Shown: piece after piece, positions 17,746-25,287 of the stretch
Position numbering within the stretch: the stretch's first letter is position 1
How the letters are laid out: each line of letters starts with the position of its first letter
NCBI GenBank assembly: GCA_046483125.1
Contig: JAWODU010000038.1
Coordinates: forward strand, 1 to 33,689
DNA: 33,689 nucleotides
DNA from: JAWODU01 sp046483125
GTDB taxonomy: Bacteria; Verrucomicrobiota; Kiritimatiellia; UBA8416; JAWODU01
Direction: 5' to 3'
The notes under the pieces: model-generated
What the model was told of the DNA's origin: nothing
What the model saw: only the letters and a program-made list of their open reading frames with translations
The model's database searches: none
Position numbers and translations under genes: made by a program

Positions 17746-18135
17746 TCAATCGTTCATTACCGACTCGTCGTATCTCACGTAGGTGACGGCATTGTCCGCC
17801 AGCACCGAGGCGGCATGATCCGGTTCCCTGTCTTCATGCATCCATACAATCTGATTCACCCGCGGCCAATGCATCCTTAAATTATTTCTCGCCAGTACCA
17901 GTTCCATGTTGCGTGGAGATATCATCCGCGCCCATCTCGAAACTTCACTCGTGTATCGCTGTCGAAGCTCTCCGTTTTCCCTTTCCAGCTCTTTGATCTC
18001 CTTGCCTACGGCTTCACAGCGGCAGCAAAGCCAGACATAAGCCAGCGCTACTACCGAAAGACATATGACCAGCCCCGTGAAACGTGCCGGAAACGCGAAC
18101 CCGTCCGTTTTTTTTCTGTTTCTTCTTCGCGCCAT
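17746..18135 (-). CDS. ftsL: FtsL-like cell-division protein
   Basis: A 129-residue bitopic protein: basic cytoplasmic start (MARRRNRKK), one transmembrane helix (about 18-37), then a heptad-like charged coil (41-65). This is the layout of FtsL, which bridges FtsB/FtsQ and FtsW/FtsI at the septum. Identification rests on position between rsmH and ftsI plus architecture, as FtsL sequences diverge widely. The C-terminal 50 residues are unusually long and acidic. GGGAGG lies eight bases upstream of the ATG; 21 bp separate it from rsmH. Confidence 0.8.
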   Translation of the reverse strand: MARRRNRKKTDGFAFPARFTGLVICLSVVALAYVWLCCRCEAVGKEIKELERENGELRQRYTSEVSRWARMISPRNMELVLARNNLRMHWPRVNQIVWMHEDREPDHAASVLADNAVTYVRYDESVMND

Positions 18136-18156
18136 TATTCGTACCTCCCGATTGAT

Positions 18157-19128
18157 TTACGCCGCTTTGCCCGCCGCGGCTTCTCTGCTTTTCGAGGGGC
18201 GGCTCCTGCCCAGTTTCGCCGCCGCCCGCAATTTCGCCGAACGGGCCCGCGGATTATCTCTCACTTCCGCGCCGCTTGCCCGTACCGGTTTCTTCGTCAA
18301 TATCGTGACCCCGGGGGTTTCACCCTCCCAACTGCTTCCCCCGCCCGGCAATGATTTCCACCTGCCTGCATGTGTTCGAAAAAAATTCTTAACGATCCTG
18401 TCCTCCAGGCTGTGAAACGCGATGACCGCCATCCGGCCTCCCTCCTTCAACACTTCCAATGCCGAAGACAGTCCCGTTTCAAGCGAAGACAGCTCATCGT
18501 TGACCGCAATTCTCAAAGCCTGAAATGTCCGCGTGGCCGGGTGAATCCGGCCCCGCCTGCCTCCCGCCGCTTCCGCCACAATCTCGGCCAGCCTCCCTGT
18601 CGTAACTATCGGCTCTCTCGCCCTCTCCTCCGCTATGCGGCCGGCTATGCGCCGGCTCCGCTTCTCCTCACCGAAGCACCGCAGGATGTCGGCCAGCACA
18701 TCCTCGGACAATCCGTTCACAAGTTCCGCCGCCGTCGTGCCCTCTGCCCGGTCTATACGCATGTCCAGCGGCCCGTTTTCGCTGAAACTGAACCCGCGTC
18801 CGCGGTCGCCTATCTGGTCCGACGAAATACCGAGATCCACCAGTACGCCGTCCGCCTTTTCCACTCCGGCAACACAAGCCAGTTTTGCCATCTGCCGGTA
18901 ATTACCCTTCAGAAGCTTTACAGTTCCCGTCTTCCCCCGAAGCCGTTCGCCCGCCCGCGTCAACGCCTCATCGTCCAGATCGATACCGAGCACAAATCCC
19001 GCGCTTCCCGTCTTCTCAAGTATTGCCTCGGCGTGGCCTCCGCCTCCTACTGTCGCGTCTATGTACGTACCGCCGCTTCTGACATCCAGCAGATCCACTA
19101 CTTCTCTGACAAGCACAGGCTGGTGCAT
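18157..19128 (-). CDS. rsmH: RsmH (MraW), 16S rRNA C1402 N4-methyltransferase
   Basis: A 323-residue SAM-dependent methyltransferase that methylates C1402 of 16S rRNA. It opens MHQPVLVREVVDLL, and has the SAM-binding TYIDATVGGGGHAEAIL (21-37) and VDLGISSDQI with RGFSF, typical of the family; AFHSLEDRIVKNFF near the end is also characteristic. The ATG at 19128 is taken; an adjacent TTG precedes it. No Shine-Dalgarno is visible, notable as its neighbours have good ones; the 56 bp gap to mraZ carries 7-mer repeats. It is second in the dcw operon, as in most bacteria. The Lys/Arg/Ala-rich C-terminal tail is of the usual kind. Confidence 0.95.
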   Translation of the reverse strand: MHQPVLVREVVDLLDVRSGGTYIDATVGGGGHAEAILEKTGSAGFVLGIDLDDEALTRAGERLRGKTGTVKLLKGNYRQMAKLACVAGVEKADGVLVDLGISSDQIGDRGRGFSFSENGPLDMRIDRAEGTTAAELVNGLSEDVLADILRCFGEEKRSRRIAGRIAEERAREPIVTTGRLAEIVAEAAGGRRGRIHPATRTFQALRIAVNDELSSLETGLSSALEVLKEGGRMAVIAFHSLEDRIVKNFFRTHAGRWKSLPGGGSSWEGETPGVTILTKKPVRASGAEVRDNPRARSAKLRAAAKLGRSRPSKSREAAAGKAA

Positions 19129-19159
19129 CAATTATTCACTACTGCTTATCCGGGATCCT

Positions 19160-19194
19160 CAACCCGGAACTTTGAACCCTGAACCTAGAACCCC
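19160..19194. repeat. 7-bp tandem repeats overlapping the mraZ stop
   Basis: On the plus strand four units begin GAAC at exactly 7 bp spacing (19167, 19174, 19181, 19188), with a degenerate fifth, CAACCCG, at 19160. The last two units overlap the mraZ stop and final codons. The period is read directly from the sequence. Confidence 0.7.
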
Positions 19195-19664
19195 ACGTAC
19201 CTCGCCGCGTCCTCGATGTTGTCTCCCTCGGCTTTGCGGGCGGCTTCAAGTCTCTCCGGGTTCCATATTTCAAATCGGTCAAATGCTCCGACCAGCGCAG
19301 CGGTTTCCGTTACATCCGCCAGGCGAAGCAGTTCATCCTTTATCCGTATCCTTCCCTGGTTGTCCCATGAGACCAGGTCCGACTGTGAACCAAGGACTCT
19401 TGCAAAATGCCTTGCCTTCCTGTCCGCCATCGAGTGCTGGCGCATTGCCTCGAGCCGGCGCGTCATTTCGCCGGCCGGAAAAACAACGAGACACTTGTGA
19501 TGCACGTCCGGCAGTACGTACAGGCTTTTGGGTGTGCCCACCTGCGCCCGCCATGCCGACGGAATTGTCAGCCTCTTTTTCGGGTCAAGGGAGTGGGCAA
19601 AATTGCTTACAAATACTCCCTGCCCCTTGATTTCCCGCTCCAAGACACTGTCCGACTCGTCCAT
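19185..19664 (-). CDS. mraZ: MraZ, transcriptional regulator of the dcw cluster
   Basis: A 159-residue protein with two SpoVT/AbrB-like MraZ repeats, marked by DPKKRLTIP (27-35) and DNQGRIRI (101-108). MraZ forms ring-shaped oligomers that bind direct repeats in its own promoter and control the dcw operon. The ATG at 19664 has GGAG seven bases upstream; an in-frame GTG at 19694 would lie within the promoter and is rejected. It is the first gene of the cluster. A 16-residue tail precedes the stop, which is overlapped by 7-mer repeats. Confidence 0.93.
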   Translation of the reverse strand: MDESDSVLEREIKGQGVFVSNFAHSLDPKKRLTIPSAWRAQVGTPKSLYVLPDVHHKCLVVFPAGEMTRRLEAMRQHSMADRKARHFARVLGSQSDLVSWDNQGRIRIKDELLRLADVTETAALVGAFDRFEIWNPERLEAARKAEGDNIEDAARYVGF

Positions 19665-19678
19665 GTTATGACTCCGTG

Positions 19679-19703
19679 TGACACAATCCACCACATTGCC
19701 CCA
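19679..19703 (-). promoter_or_regulatory. MraZ-box-like triple direct repeat
   Basis: On the minus strand TGGGG (19703-19699), TGGTG (19693-19689) and TGTCA (19683-19679) start at exact 10 bp intervals. E. coli MraZ binds three TGGGN repeats spaced by five bases, so this is a good candidate for the autoregulatory operator. The third unit is degenerate. It covers the spacer and -10 of the proposed promoter. Confidence 0.6.
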
Positions 19704-19713
19704 CCGCTGTCAA
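19685..19713 (-). promoter_or_regulatory. dcw (mraZ) promoter
   Basis: A perfect -35 TTGACA (19713-19708) is followed after 17 bp by TGGATT (19690-19685), a weak -10. Start of transcription would be near 19678, just ahead of the ribosome-binding GGAG, giving a very short leader. A second, weaker candidate lies at 19792-19764 (TTGCGC, 17 bp, TATAGC). Confidence 0.5.
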
Positions 19714-19844
19714 TAACTTTTTTGCGAAAAATTGCGTTTTTCAGGGATTAAGGGGGCGGTGCGGCTATAGTGCGGGCACACAAGACGCGCAAAAATGCGA
19801 AAAAAACAGGAATCAAGACAACAATTGGCGGTCCCGGGGGCTTT

Positions 19845-21761
19845 TTATTTCACGACCGCGCCCGACAAGGCGCCCTCCCCGTCCACGGTAACCAGGCGCA
19901 GTGTATCCCCTTCATCGGCAGCCAACAGCATCCCCTGGGATTCAACACCCCGTATCGTCGCCGGTTTCAGGTTTGCCACCACCACGATGGTTCTGCCGAC
20001 CAGCTCCTCAGGGCTGTAATGCTGAGCAATGCCCGCCACAATCTGTCGTTTCTCTTCGCCGACTTCCACCTCAAGCTGAAGGAGCTTGTCCGCCCTCTCG
20101 ACTTTCCAGGCCTCGACTACCTTCGCCGTCTTCAATTGCACCTTCTGAAAATCATCGTAATCGATGGTCATGACTTTTTCCTTTCCACTGTCCGTGCTCT
20201 TCGGCGTATCCGGTTTGTTCTTTACCCTGACGCGCGGAAACAGGTTCATCATTTCACCGATCCCGGCGCCGGGTCGGAGCCCGCCCCACGCATTCAAGCT
20301 TTCGTATTCCGGTTTCGCGTCTCCGCATCCAAGCGCTTTCAGCAGGGCCGTCGTTTTTCCCGGCATAACCGGATAAAGGAGGCCGCTGAGTATCCTCAAC
20401 GCCTCCGCCGACGTCCACAGCACCGTCCCGAGTTCCGCGGCCTTACCCTGCCTGGCCATATTCCACGGCTGGGTTTTCTCCATATACCTGTTGGCCTCAC
20501 GCACCCCTTCTGCGACTGCCGCTATTCCCAGATCTATCCGCATTTCGCCCACCGATTCAGCCATTCTCTCCGCCGCCGAAAGCACCGCTTCTTTCAGCGC
20601 TTCCGTGTTTTCATCCGTTCCGGCCGGTTCCGGAATCTTTCCGGCGCAATGGCGGTGAATCAGTTTCATCACCCTGCTCAACAAGTTGCCCAGATTGTTG
20701 GCCAGCTCCGCGTTATAACGGAGCGCGAAGCCCTCCTCCGTGAACGAAGCATCCTGTCCGAGGGTCATCTCCGCCATCAGGAAATAGCGAAACGCGTCCA
20801 CTCCGCAGAGGTCAACGAACTCCATGGGATTCACGACGTTGCCGGCCGACTTACTCATCTTATCGGCGCCGGCAAGCCACCAGCCGTGGGCGAATATACA
20901 TTCCGGCAGGGGCAGGCCCATTGCCTTCAGCATTGTAGGCCAGTAAACGGTATGCGTAGTCAGAATGTCTTTTCCTATAAGGTGGCACGAAGCCGGCCAC
21001 CATTTGCTGAAACGGCTGTCATCTTCAGGATAACCTACCGCGCTGATGTAGTTTACCAGCGCATCAAACCACACGTACGTCACGAAATCGCTGTCGAACG
21101 GAAGCTCGATTCCCCAGGACATGCGGCTCTTGGGACGTGATATGCACAAATCGTTCAGTTCCTTTTTAAGAAATCCAAGCGTTTCGTTGCGGCGGAAATC
21201 CGGCTGTATGAAACCCGGATTGTTTTCTATATACCCGATGAGCCAGTCGCGGTATTTGCTCATCCTGAAAAAGTAGTTCGACTCTTTTATCTTCTCCAGC
21301 GGTCTGCCGCATCCCTCCTCCGGACATACACCGTTCCGGGCGTCCCTTTCAGTGTAGAATCTCTCGCACGTAACGCAGTACCAGCCGTCGTACTCCGCCT
21401 TGTAAATCTCGTCCTTTTCGTACAGGTCCCGCAGAATTTTCCCCACCGTCTTTTCGTGACGGCTTTCGGTGGTCCGGATAAAATCGTCGTTGGTTATCTC
21501 GAGTTTCCGCCACAGATCCTGAAAACGAACAACGGTGGCCTCGGCCTGTTCCCGGGGACTGACACCGGCCTCCTCCGCGGAACGCTGGACCTTCTGCCCG
21601 TGTTCATCCGTTCCGGTCAGAAAATGAGTCGGTACTCCAAGCAGTCTGTGGTACCGCGCCAGCACGTCGGCCAGGATAGTGGTGTACGCGTGCCCTATAT
21701 GCGGCCGATCATTCACGTAGTAAATCGGCGTGGTTACGTAAAATTTTGACCTCTGCTTCAT
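19845..21761 (-). CDS. metG: methionyl-tRNA synthetase
   Basis: A 638-residue class I aminoacyl-tRNA synthetase charging tRNA-Met. Visible are HIGH (21-24), TDEHGQKVQ (51-59), one zinc knuckle with Cys129, Cys132, Cys146 and Cys151, WFDAL (231-235), KMSKS (301-305), a helical anticodon domain and a C-terminal EMAP-II-like tRNA-binding domain from about 530 (IDYDDFQKVQLKTAKVVE). The ATG at 21761 gives the family N-terminus but lacks a clear ribosome-binding site; the frame is open to a TTG at 21809 that abuts GGGGAGG. It lies between priA and mraZ, a region without an obvious terminator on the mraZ side. Confidence 0.95.
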   Translation of the reverse strand: MKQRSKFYVTTPIYYVNDRPHIGHAYTTILADVLARYHRLLGVPTHFLTGTDEHGQKVQRSAEEAGVSPREQAEATVVRFQDLWRKLEITNDDFIRTTESRHEKTVGKILRDLYEKDEIYKAEYDGWYCVTCERFYTERDARNGVCPEEGCGRPLEKIKESNYFFRMSKYRDWLIGYIENNPGFIQPDFRRNETLGFLKKELNDLCISRPKSRMSWGIELPFDSDFVTYVWFDALVNYISAVGYPEDDSRFSKWWPASCHLIGKDILTTHTVYWPTMLKAMGLPLPECIFAHGWWLAGADKMSKSAGNVVNPMEFVDLCGVDAFRYFLMAEMTLGQDASFTEEGFALRYNAELANNLGNLLSRVMKLIHRHCAGKIPEPAGTDENTEALKEAVLSAAERMAESVGEMRIDLGIAAVAEGVREANRYMEKTQPWNMARQGKAAELGTVLWTSAEALRILSGLLYPVMPGKTTALLKALGCGDAKPEYESLNAWGGLRPGAGIGEMMNLFPRVRVKNKPDTPKSTDSGKEKVMTIDYDDFQKVQLKTAKVVEAWKVERADKLLQLEVEVGEEKRQIVAGIAQHYSPEELVGRTIVVVANLKPATIRGVESQGMLLAADEGDTLRLVTVDGEGALSGAVVK

Positions 21762-21817
21762 TTGGACGTAATGATAGAAGCTCAGTTCTGGATGGAAAGC
21801 AAAAATCAACCTCCCCG

Positions 21818-21876
21818 TTCAAGGTTCCCTTCCCCATTTCAGCTTTCAGCTTTCCCCATTTCAGCTTTCTGCTTTC
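21818..21876. repeat. 7/8-bp periodic repeats between priA and metG
   Basis: On the plus strand nine TTC triplets start at 21818, 21825, 21830, 21838, 21845, 21852, 21860, 21867 and 21874, steps of 7 with occasional 8 or 5. An 18 bp unit, TTCCCCATTTCAGCTTTC, occurs twice (21830-21847 and 21852-21869) with a 22 bp period. On the minus strand the units read GAAAGCT, GAAATGG and GAACCTT. They lie just past the priA stop. Confidence 0.7.
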
Positions 21877-21894
21877 TACTGCAAAGACGTCCCC

Positions 21895-24246
21895 CTACAT
21901 CAGATTCAACGCGTCAACGTCAACCGCCATGCTCATGCCCCTGGGCAGTTTGAAATCCGCCGTCGCCGCGCTTACCGGGTGTGTCACGCTGGCCGCTCTG
22001 GGCGATCTCAGCATAAGCTGGTACCGGTATTTGCCTTTCGCCTTCGCCAGAGGCGCCGGCACGGGCCTGGACATCCTTACTGATCGATCGAGGCACGGCT
22101 GGAGTTTTTTCGCCAGCGCCGACGCGTAAAACGCGGTCTCCCGCTCGCTCCGTCCCTTGAAAGTTATGCACGTGAGACGGGCAAAAGGCGGATAACACAG
22201 CTCGCGCCTGGATTCCAGTTCCTTCTGCCCGAATCCCGCGTAATCCTGCCGGCGCGCCGCCTGCACCGCCGCGTGAAACGGAGTATAGGTCTGCACAATC
22301 ACTTCGCCCGATACTTCGCCCCGGCCGGCCCGGCCGGCGACCTGAGCCAGCAGTTGAAACGTACGCTCCCCCGCGCGGAAATCCGGCATGTGCAGGCTCA
22401 GGTCGGCGTACATCACGCCGACGAGTGTTACGTTCGGAAAATGCAGACCCTTGGCAATCATCTGGGTACCGATCAATATGTCCGTTTTCCCCACGCGGAA
22501 GTCACCGAGAATCCTGCCGTAGGCGTCTTTGCGTCCCGTCACATCGGCGTCCATGCGCTGGATTGAAGCCCGCGGAAAACACTTCCGCGCAATCGATTCT
22601 ATGCGCTGGGTACCCACGCCGGCGAACCTGAAGGCGGGATCGCCGCAGCCGGGGCATTTTGCCGGAACTTTTTTCACGGCGCCGCAGATATGGCACCTCA
22701 ATCTTTCATCTTTGCGATGATACGTATAGGACACACTGCACTGGCCGCACTCGGCAACATACCCGCACCTGGGGCATATCAGGGACGTCGCGAACCCTCT
22801 CCTGTTCAGAAAGAGAATGGTCTGTTCGCCTTTCTCAAGCCTCTGCTGAATTGCGTCGAGCAGTTCCCGAGAGAAAACGCCGCCCCTTCCCGGCCTGCCC
22901 ATTTCAATCCGCATGTCGATCACCCGCATGCGCGGCATCTTCCGGTTGTCCGCCCTGCGCGGAAGAACAGCGAGCGCATACTTGCCCTTTCCCGCGTTGT
23001 TCCACGATTCAAGCGACGGCGTCGCCGAACCGAGCACAACCGCGCAGTTTTCAAGTTTTCCGCGCATGACCGCCACGTCGCGGGCGCTGTACCTCGGGCT
23101 CTCCCCCTGCTTGTAGCTGGGCTCGTGTTCTTCATCCACAACTATTAATCCCGGGTTCGCCAGCGGCGCGAATACAGCAGATCGCGCGCCTATCACTATG
23201 TCCGCGCGTCCGTCCCTTATCCTGTGCCACTCGTCATGACGCTCGCCGTCTGAAAGATGACTGTGCAGAACCGCAACGCGGCCGCCGAAGCGGCTAACGA
23301 AACGCTCCACCGTCTGCGGCGTGAGAGATATCTCCGGAACAAGGACTATGGCGCCTTTTCCCTTGCTCAAGACGCAGTCGATCGCCTGCAGATAGACTTC
23401 CGTCTTTCCGCTCCCCGTCACTCCGTACAGCAGAACCGCGCCGCTTTCTTCTCTTTCTCTCTTAATCCTGTCGATCCCGTTAATCCTGTCAGGATTCTCT
23501 TCTTCTCCGCCTCTCCCTTCCCGCTCTTCCCGGCCTTCCTGTAAGACTCTTGCTTCCACACTCCCTATGATCTTCTCCAGCGCCTCTTCCTGTTCCGGCA
23601 TAAGCTTGAGCGGCCCGGTCCTGAGGATATTGGCGCTCGCCAGCGGGCTTCTCAGCATCGTGGCATCTTCTATTCTCACCAGCCCTTTTTTCTCCAGCGA
23701 CTTCACCGGCGAAACCGTAGTTTCGGCCTCTCTTGTCAATTCCCTCAGAAGCATTTCTTTCCTGCGCTCCAGCACCTCCAGAACCTTTTCCTGCTTCTCC
23801 GTCAGCCTCTTTGCCTTCCCGGCCTTTTCACCCTTCGTGCCGCTCCCTTTTCCTTTCCGATCTTCCTGTAAATTCTTCTCTTCCTCAACAAGTCTTACAC
23901 TCTTCTGCTTCCTGAATGCCGCTCCCCTCCGCCTTACCGCTCCGGGAAGCATTGTCCGTATGGCGTGTTCCACGGGCGCGCAATAGTACGAAGCCATCCA
24001 GCGCGCCAGCTCAAGCAGGGATTCCCGGATAAAAGGCCTGTCGCCGACCGGCTCTATGACTTCTTTGAGATTCCCCCGGGGAGAATCCGAAGCAAGGCCC
24101 ACAACACAGCCGATCTTCCGCGAACTCCTGAAAGGCACCAGCACGCGAGAGCCGAGCCGGATCTGGTCCCTCAGCTCCCGCGGGATCAGGTAATCGAATT
24201 CCCTGTCCCGGGTTATATCGACAACTACTTTCGCTATGGAGGCCAT
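21895..24246 (-). CDS. priA: PriA, primosomal replication-restart helicase
   Basis: About 783 residues from the Met at 24246 (a Met at 24255 is equally possible). PriA reloads the replisome at stalled forks. It has the N-terminal 3'-DNA-binding domain (2-100, FDYLIP), Walker A GVTGSGKT (275-282), DEEH (371-374), GSATP (406-410), eight zinc-binding cysteines (491, 494, 500, 503, 518, 521, 531, 534), and helicase motifs DADVTGRKDA and QVAGRAGRG. Two low-complexity charged inserts, about 122-146 and 234-268, share LQE[GD]R and correspond to short-period DNA repeats. The frame is open for 65 codons upstream but crosses a terminator, so the longer start is rejected. Codon frame is intact throughout. 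Confidence 0.93.
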   Translation of the reverse strand: MASIAKVVVDITRDREFDYLIPRELRDQIRLGSRVLVPFRSSRKIGCVVGLASDSPRGNLKEVIEPVGDRPFIRESLLELARWMASYYCAPVEHAIRTMLPGAVRRRGAAFRKQKSVRLVEEEKNLQEDRKGKGSGTKGEKAGKAKRLTEKQEKVLEVLERRKEMLLRELTREAETTVSPVKSLEKKGLVRIEDATMLRSPLASANILRTGPLKLMPEQEEALEKIIGSVEARVLQEGREEREGRGGEEENPDRINGIDRIKREREESGAVLLYGVTGSGKTEVYLQAIDCVLSKGKGAIVLVPEISLTPQTVERFVSRFGGRVAVLHSHLSDGERHDEWHRIRDGRADIVIGARSAVFAPLANPGLIVVDEEHEPSYKQGESPRYSARDVAVMRGKLENCAVVLGSATPSLESWNNAGKGKYALAVLPRRADNRKMPRMRVIDMRIEMGRPGRGGVFSRELLDAIQQRLEKGEQTILFLNRRGFATSLICPRCGYVAECGQCSVSYTYHRKDERLRCHICGAVKKVPAKCPGCGDPAFRFAGVGTQRIESIARKCFPRASIQRMDADVTGRKDAYGRILGDFRVGKTDILIGTQMIAKGLHFPNVTLVGVMYADLSLHMPDFRAGERTFQLLAQVAGRAGRGEVSGEVIVQTYTPFHAAVQAARRQDYAGFGQKELESRRELCYPPFARLTCITFKGRSERETAFYASALAKKLQPCLDRSVRMSRPVPAPLAKAKGKYRYQLMLRSPRAASVTHPVSAATADFKLPRGMSMAVDVDALNLM
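23461..23544 (-). repeat. in-frame 9-bp repeats inside priA
   Basis: On the plus strand, units CTTAATCCT, GTCGATCCC, GTTAATCCT and GTCAGGATT run at 9 bp from 23461 to 23496, and TTCCCGCTC, TTCCCGGCC and TTCCTGTAA from 23518 to 23544. Each unit encodes three residues, giving DRI-NGI-DRI-KRE and LQE-GRE-ERE in PriA. A related TCTTCCTGTAA stretch lies at 23861-23871 in the first insert. Confidence 0.7.
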
Positions 24247-24311
24247 GGGAGGCATGATATGCTTTTCGCCGGCGAACAGCAACGATTCGCGGAATCGGCA
24301 ATTCTTCTCAG

Positions 24312-24341
24312 GTACAGCCGGCTGAAAACAACCGGCTGTAC
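24312..24341. repeat. 10 bp-stem inverted repeat upstream of priA
   Basis: GTACAGCCGG (24312-24321) pairs perfectly with CCGGCTGTAC (24332-24341) around a 10 nt loop. It sits about 66 bp upstream of the priA start and just past the terminator of the prepilin gene. No T-tract adjoins it. It could be an mRNA leader hairpin or a palindromic genomic repeat. Confidence 0.5.
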
Positions 24342-24360
24342 TGCTTACCGAAACGGCCAT

Positions 24361-24397
24361 AAAAAAAAACCCGGAAACGTAAACTCGTTTCCGGGGT
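24361..24397 (-). terminator. intrinsic terminator of the prepilin gene
   Basis: On the minus strand the 9 bp stem CCGGAAACG/CGTTTCCGG closes a 6 nt loop and is followed at once by one G and nine T residues. It lies about 22 bp past the prepilin stop, in the correct orientation. This is the clearest terminator in the window and shows that priA is transcribed separately. Confidence 0.9.
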
Positions 24398-24418
24398 TTG
24401 AAAAGACTTCCGCCCGAC

Positions 24419-25045
24419 TCAATAAGCGGCGATATTGTCAAAGGAAGCGCCGTGCAGTGTGTTTGTCCGATCGCCAGCGTCTTCCCAGTCTTCTTTAGTG
24501 TTCACCCATTCCACCGAGCCGCCGCAACGGAGAATGTTGCCGCCGTCGCCGTCGTGATTACCGCCGAAACCGTCGGCCACATCAGTCACATTATCGTCCG
24601 GCCCGTCCTTGTCGCAGGCCAGCGCCACGCCCGACCCCGATGCCGCGGTAATAGACTGCCCCGAACTATCTTCGGTAAAAAGGTTATAGCTCACGTACTT
24701 ATGACCGTCGGCGTCCGCCGAGATATTGACAATATCAGTTATGTTGCTTGCGGTCGTGCGGGTCCTGTCACTGGGGCAGACGTACAGCCGTTCAGTGTCT
24801 ATGAAATCGGGGCTCAGCATTTTTAAATGTCCCGGAAAGTCTTCATTGTGGTCCATTGAATACATGATAAACACTTTGCCCCACTGGGAAAGGTTGTTCA
24901 TGCAGTTGGCCCGGCGGGCGCGTTCGCGGGCGGCGCTGATGGCAGGCAGGAGCATGGCCGCCAGGATTCCGATAATCGCGATCACCACGAGGAGTTCTAT
25001 CAAGGTAAATGACCGCAAGGATTTTTTCGTTAACACTTTCTTCAT
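24419..25045 (-). CDS. type IV prepilin-like (pseudopilin) protein
   Basis: A 208-residue protein with a class III signal: basic leader MKKVLTKKSLRS, then FTLIELLVVIAIIGILAAML as N-terminal helix. Glu17 is the conserved Glu5 of the mature pilin. The residue before the cleavage site is Ser12 rather than the usual Gly. The mature part has RANCMNNLSQWGKVFIMYSM and a C-terminal GGNHDGDGGN...GGSVEW, a pattern common in Lentisphaerota and related PVC pseudopilins, often present in many copies. No other pilus or secretion gene is adjacent. GGAGG lies eight bases before the ATG; a longer in-frame start is not needed. It has its own promoter and terminator, so it is a single-gene unit. Confidence 0.88.
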   Translation of the reverse strand: MKKVLTKKSLRSFTLIELLVVIAIIGILAAMLLPAISAARERARRANCMNNLSQWGKVFIMYSMDHNEDFPGHLKMLSPDFIDTERLYVCPSDRTRTTASNITDIVNISADADGHKYVSYNLFTEDSSGQSITAASGSGVALACDKDGPDDNVTDVADGFGGNHDGDGGNILRCGGSVEWVNTKEDWEDAGDRTNTLHGASFDNIAAY

Positions 25046-25113
25046 GCTTACCGCCTCCGTGTATTGTTTGCGAACCGCCGTCGAACACAACTGTGAAACC
25101 CGAATTCTCAGGA

Positions 25114-25143
25114 ACTATACGCTTGCCGCCCGGCCGTCGTCAA
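25114..25143 (-). promoter_or_regulatory. strong promoter of the prepilin gene
   Basis: TTGACG (25143-25138) and TATAGT (25119-25114), each five of six matches, are separated by 18 bp. An A-rich stretch lies upstream of the -35. Transcription would begin near 25107, giving a leader of about 60 nt. It is the best sigma70-like match in the window. Confidence 0.65.
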
Positions 25144-25287
25144 CAAGTTTTTTCAGGGTTTTTACCCGGCCGCAGCCGCTTCCCATGCCCGCGCCGGAAA
25201 TCCCCGGATTCCGCGCCCTGGCGGCCATGTTCCGGTAGACAACAAAACCAAAGAGTGGTAACGATATTGGCGTTAAAAGCGGCGCTG

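Noticed and set aside
19770..21140. 456-codon plus-strand frame opposite metG
   Set aside because: It is antisense to a gene with complete HIGH/KMSKS motifs, and its product is Arg/His/Pro-rich without family likeness; a high-GC shadow frame.
21762..21816. metG start at a TTG beside GGGGAGG, or a six-codon leader peptide there
   Set aside because: The TTG abuts the purine stretch with no spacing, the added 16 residues have no family likeness, and a leader peptide that short cannot be supported.
21818..21876. CRISPR array
   Set aside because: Units are 7-8 bp without spacers; not the repeat-spacer pattern.
24256..24441. Upstream extension of priA
   Set aside because: It would translate through the prepilin terminator; the family N-terminus begins at 24246-24255.
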